Positions 7,821 through 18,003 are shown, counted from the stretch's first letter. The stretch: 64,000 nucleotides of DNA from Lumbricus rubellus (GCA_945859605.1 OX243824.1:2613297-2677296), one strand, 5' to 3'. Notes: generated by a model not told the origin, from the sequence alone. Numbers and translations: made by a program.

Positions 7821-8609
7821 TTACAATGGCGGATCCTCGATTATATAAAATTCGTCGAGTCCGCATCGGTATTTACCATTGTACTTGTCGCTAGTCAGAT
7901 CTAAAACCACGAATCCATGAGGTTGTTCCCATACTGTTTTGCAGAGTTTTCGAAATTCATCTTTCGACATGTCTGTACTCACATGATCGTTGTAAATATG
8001 ATTACAATTTTTCAGGTCTTGTTTGAACAGGCAAATAAAGTTCGCGTTTTCTCTGATTGTTTGACGCGGTAATTTGAAATAATTCTGGGCGAGGTAAAAA
8101 CAATCTACATTACTATGCCTGCCCCGATTATAATACGTTTCACATTTGTTTTGTTTTTCCAATTGAAGATCATCAAAAATCATCAGGTTCTTCTTTTCAG
8201 CGCTCAAATCTCTCGGGTCCGGTACATCGTCGGCGCTCTCAAAGAACTTGGCAATTATATCGGATTTAGCTTCTGAGTTTTTTGCCATTTCCTCCATAAC
8301 AAGGTCTGGTGACGCATTTAGGCCCACGATTTCATCTCGGTGCTCGAACAACCGAACGATCGCTGCTTTCGGTAATTTTTCTTCGTATGCTTTTTTGATA
8401 ATACGATATTCCGGTTGAAACAGAGAAGTGCCGAATACTTGTAAGTTATTATAATCCAACCAGTCTGGCCTGAGTAAAAGATTGAGAAGAAGCGTTGTTT
8501 TTCCACACGCCGATTTCCCAACTATCAAACCACGTATGCTTTTGGGTAACAACGGATTATTGAATCTTTTCGAGAGCGCGGTGCCCCAACTCATATCTCT
8601 AATCTCCAT
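7821..8609 (-). CDS. FtsK/HerA-type genome-packaging ATPase
   Basis: 262 residues, ATG at 8609. It pumps viral DNA into the preformed capsid in Polintons, adintoviruses and relatives. Walker A is GKSACGKTT (31-39) after a hydrophobic strand; Walker B is LMIFDD (142-147). The downstream LAQNYFKLPRQTIREN (173-188) carries the Gln sensor and Arg residues of this A32/FtsK class. The frame is intact, and the length is normal for packaging ATPases of this group. Transcription starts from a 28-bp region shared divergently with the PLA2 gene. Confidence 0.9.
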   Translation of the reverse strand: MEIRDMSWGTALSKRFNNPLLPKSIRGLIVGKSACGKTTLLLNLLLRPDWLDYNNLQVFGTSLFQPEYRIIKKAYEEKLPKAAIVRLFEHRDEIVGLNASPDLVMEEMAKNSEAKSDIIAKFFESADDVPDPRDLSAEKKNLMIFDDLQLEKQNKCETYYNRGRHSNVDCFYLAQNYFKLPRQTIRENANFICLFKQDLKNCNHIYNDHVSTDMSKDEFRKLCKTVWEQPHGFVVLDLTSDKYNGKYRCGLDEFYIIEDPPL

Positions 8610-8637
8610 TTTAAAAATATATATTATTAAAAACGAA
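8610..8637. promoter_or_regulatory. Divergent A/T-rich promoter between ATPase and PLA2 genes
   Basis: Only 28 bp separate the two outward-facing ATGs. The spacer is almost pure A/T with TATATATTATTAAAA. The same style of leader (a run such as TTATTAATAAA just before ATG) precedes most genes of this element, for example at 6979-6990 and 1555-1575. This suggests an element-specific A/T-rich promoter with very short 5' leaders, as in cytoplasmic or late viral transcription (inference). Confidence 0.5.
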
Positions 8638-9198
8638 ATGTATTGCGTAAAATGTAAAAAACAGACCCAGACGACAGATGTGCAGAACGCCGTGGCTAAT
8701 AATGGGAGATCGATGCTCAGAGGTGTTTGCGTCGTATGCGGGAAAACAAAAACTCAATTCGTGAAGGCGTCCGCTGTTGCGCAAGGTGGGGATCTAGTTA
8801 GTTCGCTGAACGCTGCCACTAGCAACATTAAATTACCCTGGGCTAAATTTCCGGGCGAGTTACATTTGCCAGGCCATCAGTTTACTGGCCCTGGTACTAG
8901 ACTAGATTTGCGTCTGAATCCCAACGAAACCCCCAAAGATTGGAGCAAACCTATAAACAGGGTAGATAGCGCGGCATACGTCCATGACCTGGCGTACAAT
9001 CACCACACTGATACAGCTTCTAGGAATGTCGCTGATAGAGCAATGATAAACCAGCTGAATAATATACCTAATCCAAGCGTGCGGGAACGAATAGAGAGGG
9101 CGATAGTCAAACCTATTTTGTCCGCTAAAACGAGTCTCGGGCTAGGTTTAAAAAAAGCCAAAAATTACAGCAGGTCCCGAAATGGACTAATCAATTAG
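8638..9198 (+). CDS. Zinc-ribbon plus phospholipase A2 protein
   Basis: 186 residues. The N-terminal zinc ribbon has Cys3/Cys6 and Cys31/Cys34 (YCVKC and CVVCG). A PLA2 domain of the parvovirus-VP1 type follows: Ca-binding loop FTGPGT (82-87), then the helix VDSAAYVHDLAY with catalytic His116-Asp117, and Asp133 in NVADRA. In parvoviruses this activity breaches endosomal membranes; a virion-associated role is likely here. The C-terminal 23 codons overlap the open integrase frame. Translation in this frame ends at 9198. Confidence 0.85.
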   Translation: MYCVKCKKQTQTTDVQNAVANNGRSMLRGVCVVCGKTKTQFVKASAVAQGGDLVSSLNAATSNIKLPWAKFPGELHLPGHQFTGPGTRLDLRLNPNETPKDWSKPINRVDSAAYVHDLAYNHHTDTASRNVADRAMINQLNNIPNPSVRERIERAIVKPILSAKTSLGLGLKKAKNYSRSRNGLIN

Positions 9199-10091
9199 CG
9201 AATGAATTACACAAACCAGTAGTGAGAAATTTTAGGACGAGGCGGGTCCGTGTTGGCGGGATTGACCAGATTTGGGCAGCTGACCTAATCGACATGCAGG
9301 CCTTCGCCAGAGATAATGATGGCGTGAAATTTCTATTGACCGTCATAGATGTGTTTTCCAAGTACGGATGGATCGTTCCATTACATGACAAGAGTGGGAA
9401 GTCTACAGCTGATGGGTTCGTGAAGATACTCAGGGGCGGTCGACAGCCATCGAAAGTTTGGTGCGACAAAGGGAAAGAATTTTATAATAAAAATGTGAAG
9501 AATTTAGTTGAGTTGTATTCTACCGAGAACGAGGGAAAATCTTGTATCGTAGAAAGATGGGTGCGTACGATGAAAGAGAAGATGTTCAAATACTTTACGG
9601 CTAATTCAACAAGAAGATATATCGATGTATTAGATGAGATGGTTAGTAATTATAATGACACGAGACATTTTTCGATCAAAATGACCCCCGCGAAGGCTAG
9701 TATGAAAGTGAACGAAAAGACTGTATTTATGAATTTATACGGCGATGAGATTTCAGAGCCTATTACACCAAAGTTTACAATCGGCGATCGAGTCAGAATA
9801 ACTAGGAAGAAGAACATTTTTGAAAAGGGTTATACGACTAGATGGGTGGAGGAGGTTTTTGTAGTATCTCAGGTTCAATACACAGATCCGCCAACTTACA
9901 AGATTACTGATTCTGCGGGTGAGGAAATACAAGGCTCTTTTTACGAGCAGGAGCTACAGAAAACAACTCAAGAAATATTTAGAATCGAAAAAGTGATTAG
10001 GAAACGCGGGAAGAAATGCCTCGTGAAATGGTTGGGCTACCCAACCTCGTTCAACTCGTGGATCGAAAATGAAGACTTGGTAACATTGTGA
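9129..10091 (+). CDS. Retrovirus-like DDE integrase with chromodomain, no ATG of its own
   Basis: The frame is open from 9129 to the stop at 10091 (320 codons), but the first in-frame ATG lies beyond the first catalytic Asp (codon at 9282), so it cannot start a functional protein. Catalytic triad: Asp 9282 (AADLID), Asp 9465 (CDKGKEF), Glu 9552 (CIVERW). The second Asp and the Glu are 28 residues apart, shorter than the common 35. An SH3-like region is followed by a C-terminal chromodomain (IFRIEKVIRKRGKKCLVKWL to the end). The N-terminal HHCC domain is absent. It overlaps the PLA2 gene in the -1 frame. Confidence 0.85.
   Translation, partial: NESRARFKKSQKLQQVPKWTNQLANELHKPVVRNFRTRRVRVGGIDQIWAADLIDMQAFARDNDGVKFLLTVIDVFSKYGWIVPLHDKSGKSTADGFVKILRGGRQPSKVWCDKGKEFYNKNVKNLVELYSTENEGKSCIVERWVRTMKEKMFKYFTANSTRRYIDVLDEMVSNYNDTRHFSIKMTPAKASMKVNEKTVFMNLYGDEISEPITPKFTIGDRVRITRKKNIFEKGYTTRWVEEVFVVSQVQYTDPPTYKITDSAGEEIQGSFYEQELQKTTQEIFRIEKVIRKRGKKCLVKWLGYPTSFNSWIENEDLVTL
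9147..9153 (+). promoter_or_regulatory. Candidate -1 frameshift heptamer T TTA AAA
   Basis: In the PLA2 frame the codons read GGT TTA AAA AAA, giving a canonical X XXY YYZ heptamer (T TTA AAA). A -1 slip here leads exactly into the integrase frame, 45 nt before the PLA2 stop. No obvious pseudoknot is visible by eye in the next 40 nt. Confidence 0.4.
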
Positions 10092-10489
10092 AACGATTTT
10101 GATAAAATACGCCAGACGCCAACATTCCCTACTACTTGCGATAATTATTATCGAAACTGGTAAATCCCGCCATTATTGCGTTATATCACTTGAGGATGAG
10201 TAGACCAAGTTTCGAAAGTCGGAATTTCCATATCTACGTCGTAATCCACGCACGCAGGGATGAGTGTCCACTGCGTTGGCAGGTAACGACGTAAATCTTG
10301 CGGGGAAATTCTAAGTTTCGATGACTCGGGGGTATATAATAATGTGGTGTGACCAGTCACACTTTTCGATAAAACGTGACAGGGACGTTTTTGAAATTTA
10401 TTCGGCTGAGGCGTGTCACGAAAATTTTCTATGGATGCCGATCTGCGAAATTTTGTATAGAGCTTGGCCGTCTCTCTCCTACCAACGAC
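10092..10489. other. Post-integrase non-coding region with palindrome
   Basis: No convincing gene. At 10347-10362 GTGTGAC and GTCACAC form a 7-bp perfect inverted repeat with a 2-nt centre, next to a TATATAAT box at 10333. A segment at 10225-10305 is a diverged copy of sequence at 10940-11025. This may be subterminal sequence of the viral element; the terminal inverted repeat itself cannot be defined without the other end. Confidence 0.4.
10225..10305 (+). repeat. Diverged repeat copy 1 near the viral element's right end
   Basis: Contains TATCTACGTCGTAATCCACG followed by a GATGAGTGTCCACTGCG block and AACGACG. Copy 2 (10945-11030) has the same order with a few mismatches, and a third, shorter copy of the second half (GAGTGAGTTGCCATTGCG...AACGACG) lies at 11055-11100. 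Confidence 0.6.
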
Positions 10490-10785
10490 AACGACGATGA
10501 TGACTATGATGATGGTGGTGGCGGTGGCGGCGATGATGAAGAGATGACGACGACAAATCAGGTTGATGATGACGACTACGATGATGAAGAGACGACTATG
10601 GTGTTGATGATGATGATGATGATGATGATGACTACGATGATGTTGATGAAGATGATGATGATGACGATGGTGGTGGTGGTGGTGGTGGTGGTGGTGGTGG
10701 TGGTGATGATGTTGGAGATGTTGGAGAAGACGACGACAAATCAGGTTGATGATGATGACTACGATGATGAAGAGACGACTATGAA
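10490..10785 (+). repeat. GAT/GGT trinucleotide-rich tract with an internal direct repeat
   Basis: Dominated by GATGAT and GGTGGT runs. A block of about 55 bp starting GACGACGACAAATCAGG is present twice (from about 10547 and 10728). Different frames give acidic Asp or Met/Val homopolymers; there is no stable coding signal. Confidence 0.75.
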
Positions 10786-10966
10786 AAATAGCCTATGTCG
10801 TGTTTGATAACGATAACGAAAGTGAATGAAAAGACTGTGGGCCTAATAGCACACCGCCAATACTGCAGGAAATTTCCATCGCGAGAAGTTGATCCAAAGA
10901 CGATTATAAACCAACGGTGTAAAATCGTTTGCGATATTGTAATCCCGTATCTACGTCGTAGTCCAC

Positions 10967-11284
10967 TCACGCCCTTGCGTCACACAGGCATGAGTCGCCA
11001 TTGCATTGACAATTAACGACGATGATCTCGTTGTCGATCAAACTAACATCACACGGGAGTGAGTTGCCATTGCGCCGACGACGAACGACGATGATCTCGC
11101 CTGGCCCTTGTTGACGATCCGGACGTGGATACTTGCATGGGCATTCATCGTCGCAGCATTCGCGGTTGTGGGCGTCAATTACAACAATCAACTCCGATCT
11201 CCGCAGTCTTGTTGTATTTCCAACCAAGCCGAGCTGCCTGGCGATTTTTCGTAATTCAGTTTTAGTTTTATTCGGGTAAACCAT
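10967..11284 (-). CDS. Small SAP-domain protein
   Basis: 105 residues, ATG at 11284 after an A/T-rich leader (CAATAAAA) like those of the viral genes. Residues 4-36 (KTKTELRKIARQLGL ... RRSELIVVIDAH) fit a SAP helix-extended-helix DNA-binding motif. The C-terminal half is Cys-rich and holds two imperfect copies of EIIVV...RNGNSLPCD, which come from the diverged DNA repeats noted at 10945-11100. SAP domains bind A/T-rich or matrix-attached DNA. Its location and leader suggest that it belongs to the Polinton-like element, but this is inference. Confidence 0.5.
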   Translation of the reverse strand: MVYPNKTKTELRKIARQLGLVGNTTRLRRSELIVVIDAHNRECCDDECPCKYPRPDRQQGPGEIIVVRRRRNGNSLPCDVSLIDNEIIVVNCQCNGDSCLCDARA

Positions 11285-11387
11285 TTTTATTGGAATATCT
11301 TGTCTTTAAGCCGAGTTGGATATTCCATGAATTTGAAAAAGTAAGGCTATATTGGTCAAACTGCGCGGGCACTCAATTTTTTTAGGC

Positions 11388-11505
11388 TGGTATTGGTCAA
11401 ATTGTCCGAAGGTCAAGGCTATACTGGTCAAATGGGCGAAGGTCAAGGCTGTACTGGTCAAATGGGCGAAGGTCAAGGCTGTACTGGTCAAATGAGTCAA
11501 ATGCC
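11388..11505 (+). repeat. 30-bp tandem repeat, about 3.7 copies
   Basis: Unit contains AAGGCTGTACTGGTCAAATG and GGCGAAGGTC, repeated with few changes. On the minus strand it can be read as a 10-residue peptide repeat, but no gene context supports coding. Confidence 0.8.
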
Positions 11506-11524
11506 TTATTCCTGTTCTACTCAA

Positions 11525-12350
11525 GAGTGCAAAAACAACCGCTGAAGTTTATGATGATTTAATAAAAGCAAGAAGATTATATGAGCATCAAAATATGTAG
11601 AACAAATGAATCTAAGCTACACAAATTAAAACACAAAAATGCGAACTCGCTATACTGCTCTAGAATTTAGAAACAAAGAAATATCTTGACTTACTGGCTC
11701 CTAGGACCCGGGGACGACTAGACTGTTTCCTTAATCGTGGTCAAGCAGTTCCTTATCTTCCGCCCGTGCTACAGAAGCTGGAGCGGTCTTAACTTTGGGA
11801 GGTGGCGAGATGACATGAGCAACGTTCAAGGCGGAGGTTTTCACGGCAGTTCTCGGACACGTCTCTAACAGCATGCAGCGACAACAACAGGCGGGGTCAT
11901 CCTCGAACGACGAGCGATTCAGGCAGAGTTGGACGAAGATCGATGTCTTGGACTAGGTAGAGGCAACGAGGCGAAACTAGACGATGGGGATGGTCTCCTT
12001 CGGACAGGAGAGACAGTGGCGACGAGGCCGGGCTGGACGTCGGCCGATGCAGGCAGTGCTGGACGGACAGACGGCGGCTAAGTCGGGCAGAACTTCGGGA
12101 TGCTTCTTCAGATCAAGACTTCAGTTGACTGCCAGGGTGGAGCTCAGAAGGTCCCTTATATTCACTAAGCAGCCCACCGGGTCTGGAAACCATTAAATTT
12201 AGGGTGGTTCAGGTCGGTTCCATACCCGTGCAAAAACGCCTCATTATTCAAAATAATAAAGTGGATTTCTACCAGCGACTATTTTGGAGGCTGGGGGTCT
12301 GCTCTATCCTCTGAGGGCGGACGGCGGGGCAGAATAATTAATAATAATAC
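11525..12350. other. Non-coding stretch
   Basis: No gene, repeat or RNA gene recognised. Only short, unrelated open frames without similarity to known domains. Confidence 0.4.
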
Positions 12351-12353
12351 AAT

Positions 12354-12490
12354 GGGCTTTGTCGGGTGGGACCTACCACAGGAATCTGTGTGGGGGTGGT
12401 GTGTGGGGAAGTAATAAGAAGACAATGGGGCTTTGTCGGGCGAGACCAACCACCGGGATCTGCGTGGAGGTTGGGTGTGGGGGTTGGATG
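12354..12490 (+). repeat. Direct duplication of about 60 bp
   Basis: Two adjacent copies of GGCTTTGTCGGG...ACC...GGATCTG(T/C)GTGG...GTGTGGGG, about 70 bp apart, differing by several substitutions. Confidence 0.6.
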
Positions 12491-12599
12491 ACTAACTCCT
12501 CTCAAAAAGATCCTAAGGCAGAGCTAAACTGGCGCTATATAAATACATGTAGAAAAGACATGTGTAAAAAATAAAGGGACGAGGAAAAGTATGACTCGT

Positions 12600-12625
12600 C
12601 ACAGTAACAGTAATATTGACAACAA

Positions 12626-12656
<31 letters not shown>

Positions 12657-13034
12657 AAAATAATTATAATTGCAAGAACATATTCCACCAGTCTTATTAT
12701 CAAACAGATCATCTGACCTTCTCATCGTAACTCTCTCCTCTTCTCTGTTAGATGTCGCATCCGTTGCGCAACGAAGGGGACGTCCAGAAAATACAACAGT
12801 AGCCCGGGGGCCACCTACCGACAAACATCGCGCTCGAACCGGAACCGGAACTGCCTCCTCGTGTCGTCGTCCTGCGATGAACTGAACGAATGAACGAAGA
12901 ACGAATGAGGAATGATGTGTGGCGACATCAAGCGGAGAGTTGGAGCTTTGAGAGTAGATGACGAACCGAGCAGGAAATCAATGGATATGCACATCTACAT
13001 ACACATGCGCGCGTGCATCCACCTACATGCGTGG

Positions 13035-13092
<58 letters not shown>

Positions 13093-13197
13093 TAGATACA
13101 TAGACACACACACATACACACACATACACATGCGTGCATTCATCTAAATGCGTGGCATACACAAACATAATATAGGCCTACGTATTATAGATACATA

Positions 13198-13266
<69 letters not shown>

Positions 13267-14640
13267 AAATATACGTATACATAGACACACACAAGCATAC
13301 AGACGCACACACTCATGCACACACACAAACTCATGCACGCATCCATCTCCATGCTCAGATAGCACAGATAAACAGACACACACACGCGTACGTGCACATG
13401 AGCACTCATGGACACACAAACACACTACGCTATGAAACGTGCGTGGCTAAAACATAACCTACATAATTGCATGTATTATAATAGGTAAATTGCTGTGAGG
13501 GTGTGTGTGCGCATCGGTGCTTGTGTCGTCTGTGTCTTTTTTCTCTGTGTCGGAATGTGTCTGCTAAATGTGAGTGTATGTATTTTCACGTATGTCTCTC
13601 TGTCTCTGTCTCTCTGTTTCTGTCTGTCTCTCTCTATCTCTCTCTGTGTGTGTCTGTGTATCTTTGTCTTTCTGTGCCTGTGTCTCTATATTCCGTGTTG
13701 ATGTTTATGATAGCTATGACGATCTCCGTGGTTTGCACCAATGGACCGAAACCTTACGCGCATAATGATATTAATGTATTGTGTTATTTGGAGAATAACA
13801 AAAAGCTTTTGTGCCTTAAAAATACAGTTAAAACTGTACCCACTATCGAATTATAACGCTGAATGCGGCTGTTGACAGTGTGTAAATCAAACAAGAAGTT
13901 GCTTGATACTGACGATGCTATAGAAATTGAAATTATTGTCGTATAATGCAGTAATAATACAGCATTGATCACAGTTTGATCATTCACTGGCATTCATTAT
14001 CGATTCCAGTGCGAGTAAATAATAATTATTAACCCGAGATAGGAAAATAGGTTTTGAGGATATACATGCAGAGACGTACATGTAGGAACAGATCTGGGAA
14101 GAATGGGAACACGTAAAGAGGGAGGCACATTCCATTGGAAGAACCTTTCATTAGACCTTTTGTGCAATTAAAACTGAAGACTACTTCTGTGCAACTACAA
14201 CCATGTTGGCTAATGCGGATCCATTAACACTTGAGTGCCCAAGGTAATTTTTGGTACACGAAGGCCCAAGGAGGGGGTCCGTGCCATCGATCCGAGGACG
14301 GTTAAAGCCAAGCAAAAAGGCAGCAGTCTGACCAAAGGTTAGGTTAATTAAATATGATTATAATTGCTGACCACATTTTTCGCATTCATCCCCTCTAAGA
14401 CCTTTTGTAATAAAGACCAAATGATGATAAGTTTAATTCAAAACGCTTTTGGTTTCCGTGCTTAAAATACCGTTGGATGGTAACGATTAAAAGGTGTGGA
14501 AGTTCACCAGAGTTACTACAAGTAACCGCATTAGAAGCAGAGCATTGAACAGGCAAATTCAAACGCATTTGGTTTTCGTGCTTAATATTATTATTTTTGA
14601 ATGAATAATTATTAGCTAGGCCTAATTGGGTCGACACACA
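12600..14640 (+). repeat. Repeat unit copy A (matches 36.6-38.3 kb and 45.5-45.9 kb)
   Basis: The segment 12640-12990 (ending in the CATCAAGCGGAGAGTTGGAG block) matches 36640-36930. CA-rich microsatellites follow (13039-13088, 13199-13264). The block 13500-14210 matches 37600-38300 and 41030-41660. The block 14285-14600 (ATCCGAGGACGGTTAAAG...) matches 45525-45910. It is an interrupted, diverged copy of a multi-kilobase family. No protein is encoded. Confidence 0.8.
14227..14283 (+). mobile_element. Fragment of the 62.9-kb piggyBac-like MITE
   Basis: Starts at TTAACACTTGAGTGCCC and is nearly identical to the first about 57 bp of the TTAA-flanked element at 62937-63417, then joins unrelated repeat sequence. 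A truncated copy. Confidence 0.65.
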
Positions 14641-14764
14641 TAGTTCGAATGTTTCTCATTCAAGCCAATGAAATGCCTCCACGTGCCTCTACGTCACGCA
14701 TCTGGGTCATGTTAAACATTGGGCCCACCTATCATAGACCTCGATTGCAAAATTCATCTAGACC

Positions 14765-15190
14765 CAGGGTTGCCACTCATAACTTTTTCAACCTAGATCT
14801 AGGTTTTTTCGGCCTTACCTAGGTTTCTAGTTTTTTTTGTTAGGATCTAGCCTGTTTCACACGGCAGTTTTTTCGACTTTTTACCCAAAAAAATTGGCTT
14901 TGCTAGGTGAAAATGCACAAAAGAGTGAAAACAGTCGAAAATGTTGTGAATAAGGACCCCAAAAGTTATAGATTTATTTTTGAGCGAAAGAATAAAAAAG
15001 GTCATCAGAAATTTTTCTCGGGAAAGGAAGCAAATTTTGGTCGGATGACTAAGAATGTTCATCATAAATTTGAATTTCAAGCGCGAAAAATCGAACAATC
15101 CATGTATTTTTCCGAAATTCCCGATCTTGCCTTATCTAGCCTTTTTTCGGCCCAATCTGACCTTTTTCAAAATTCAGAGTGGCATCCCTG
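14765..15190. mobile_element. hAT-type MITE, 426 bp
   Basis: Terminal inverted repeats CAGGGTTGCCACTC and (reverse strand) CAGGGATGCCACTC, flanked by 8-bp TCTAGACC / TCTAGGCC, a target duplication with one change. 8-bp duplications and CAGGG ends fit the hAT superfamily. The interior has no transposase. Confidence 0.75.
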
Positions 15191-15198
15191 TCTAGGCC

Positions 15199-16006
15199 TA
15201 CAGCAGTTTTTCTAAAGGTGACGTTTAGCCTACAGGTACGTTTTCTGCTAGAAAATTGTTATCCTAGCCTACTTCTACGATAAAATAATAATGTTACAGC
15301 TTAGTGAACTTACACGGGAAAGATCTGTTGTTGCCGAACTGGTTTAGAAATATGCTTTTGTTTAACTGCTTTCATGGGCTTAGATGCTAGAACTAAAAGT
15401 GAAAGTGCAAAATACCTCCGGCCATTGAAATATTCCTAGGTTAGCCTACGTATCTATTTTAAGCCCACGCTGGCTTAAATCTCAATTCTCAAAGAGTCTA
15501 GAAGTTATGGACAGTCGGCTTACTGTTCTGGGCCCACATGCACAAGACTTAGGCCTACTTTCTCTTACTATTTAGCTTATTTGTGACCTATGCGGGAGTA
15601 GTGCATGGGTTATTTTCGAAGTTTCTCAGTCAGTGGAAGCAAGCTAAGGAGTATCACATTCACATGACTTATTGTCTATGCTAATACAGAGTCGTCGCAC
15701 GCTCTCGCCACTACATCAATCGATGGTAATTTTTAGTTAGTTCAAATTCCAAGGGTCTCGTGACTGTCGTGAAACCAGAACGTCAGCAACAGAAGGTGGA
15801 AAATAAAGCTTAAAGTTCCGAGTCTAAGCATGAACTACGGTCAGCAGAGCATACAGAATATTGTTAGATCATTAACCAATAAAAAGACGCGTTTTAAATT
15901 ATAGCTTACCGAGAGTGAAAGCGAAAGTTATCAAGACTAAGAATGCCACCTTCTAAGTAGGCTACCTCACAAAGAAACTCCCCCAACAGCGCCCGTGTCC
16001 AACCAT

Positions 16007-16010
<4 letters not shown>
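15199..16010. other. Non-coding stretch
   Basis: No gene recognised. Contains TAGGCCTA palindromes (15193, 15550) and otherwise unremarkable A/T-rich sequence. Confidence 0.4.
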
Positions 16011-16097
<87 letters not shown>

Positions 16098-16156
16098 GCA
16101 CATTATGGCACATACGCACCTACACACGCGCGCGCGCACACACACACACACACACA
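16011..16156. repeat. CA microsatellite
   Basis: Uninterrupted (AC)n from about 16011 to 16096, then a short interruption and a second CA/CG-alternating run. Confidence 0.95.
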
Positions 16157-16791
16157 CAAACACAGCCCGGTTGAACGGCCATTCTCAACGCAATGGACTT
16201 AATATGGTCGGCACGAATTGCCCATTGCTTTGCTGGTAAACACAGACAATGTTGCAGTAAAGGTTAAAGTTTTACAATACTTGGGACAATACGAGCAATG
16301 AAAATTCTAATGTTTTTATTGTGCTTGGATTTTAGTCGATCGCACTCGTTTTCGGGTTCGTTATATATATAATTATATCGATTTTCTATAGACCTAAATT
16401 GGGGGGTTGTAGAATCCTGAGATTAGACATAAGATTTCCAGCTAAGCGCATGGTACCAACTACGAAGGCAGCCTAATGCGTTGTATCACAGGAGTTGCAA
16501 TATAATTATGTCTTTGTACTTTGAGTCTTATGATTTGCGTTGTACTTAAAGAAGCAAGGCCATGACAAGACTAGTGTCATAATATTATTTAGATCACTGT
16601 TGACACAAGTAAATAGTCCTATGTTACAGTAGGCTTGCGACTCAAATTGCAGTCTTACAATACAGATGAAATTCTTTTTCACTCCTTGTTAGCATGCTGT
16701 AATAATAGTAGGCTACTTCTGATTTTATATTGAAGTAACACGGAGTGAGTAGGCCCTATTTATTATCATGCTGTTTTGTGTTCAGGTTACT

Positions 16792-17947
16792 ATGGCAAGG
16801 GCACCCGGAACAGAAGTTCACGAGAAGCTTTGTGAAGTGACAGAATGTTCCATCTGCGCCGAGATATTCACAAATCCGAAACTGCTTCCATGCGTCCACT
16901 CGTTCTGCTTGCACTGCCTGGAACAATATGGACAGGATAAGAATCCTGGAGATCAAATGGCGTGTCCACTATGCAGGAATGAATTTGCAATGCCGCAAGA
17001 AGGTTTATCGAAGTTACCCAACAATTTCTTTATTGCTAAGATAGTGGATATTGTAAGATTAACTGCGGTCCCAGCAACCAAAGAAGTTTGTGATCTCTGC
17101 TCTGAAGAAACAGCGATTGCTAAGAAGTTCTGCATCGACTGTGAACAGAAGTTGTGCGATCGCTGCAGTAAATCTCATACGAAAATCAAACACTGCCAGA
17201 ATCATCAAGTTGTTGAACTTGGGACACAATTAAATGTCAAAGAATTGAACTTTCGCGACAGTTATTGTGAACATCATCCTAAGGAGCTCATTAAGATGTT
17301 TTGTCATAATGACAACGTCGCCATCTGTTTAATCTGCTGTGTTGAGAGTCACCAGTCTCATAGATGCTCGAATGTTGGTAAAGCCGCTGGCGAATTTGCA
17401 GAACAATTGAAAGATGATCTGAAACGAGTTGGTGACAGACGTCCAGAGTGTGATGAAGTTCTTCTGAAACTGGAGAACTCCAAGACAGAGTTTGCCGTAG
17501 AGGGTTTGAAGACAGAAGAAAGTATTCGCCAATCAGGAGTTAAACTGAAAAAATTAATTGACCAACATACAGAAGATTTGGTCATGAATTTAAGAGCGAT
17601 CAGAGATCGAAATCTTAAGTCCATTGAAACTACAAAACAGGAAGTCAGTAGATTCAGAGTAATGATCGACAGCTATCAGAGATATTGCGACGAACTGCTA
17701 GATAGAGGGTCACCAGTTGATATCTGTCGAGATGCCACTCAAATGCACACGAGAGCAAGTGATCTGGAAAAACAGTCAGTAGGCCTAAGCTGTGGTGTGG
17801 ATGCTTTTTGTTGTGAAAACATTTCTTTTCATTCCACAGACTTTGAATTTCTGATCCAGCAGCACAGAAGTAACAATGTCGTCGGTGAAATAAAAGTCGC
17901 CAAAGCCAGCGAACGAATTGTACGATCACAGGGGAAGTTTATCATGG
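16792..17947 (+). CDS. TRIM-type E3 ligase exon: RING, two B-boxes, coiled coil
   Basis: The preferred start is ATG 16792, just after an acceptor-like TTGTGTTCAG (16785); an in-frame ATG at 16768 lies inside that acceptor. RING of C3HC4 type: C19, C22, C34, H36, C39, C42, C58, C61. B-box 1 at about 100-138 (CDLC...CIDC...CDRC...H). B-box 2 at about 159-200. Helical coiled coil at about 200-300. RING-B-box proteins are ubiquitin ligases, often in innate immunity. At 17947 a strong donor (ATGG then GTGAGC) leaves phase 1; without splicing the frame ends at 18003. A phase-compatible exon lies at 22670. Confidence 0.85.
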
Positions 17948-18003
17948 GTGAGCACTTATTTTTGATTTCGAGTCACGACATTATTGTTTTAGGCCGTCGA
18001 TGA

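Noticed and set aside
10813..10836. Duplicated integrase fragment (GTGAATGAAAAGACTGT resembles 9706-9728)
   Set aside because: Similarity is limited to about 22 bp, with no extension on either side.
12900..13430. Long Cys/Val-rich open frames in CA repeats
   Set aside because: They are translations of (AC)n microsatellites; the same occurs at 15906-16163 and 36770-37560.
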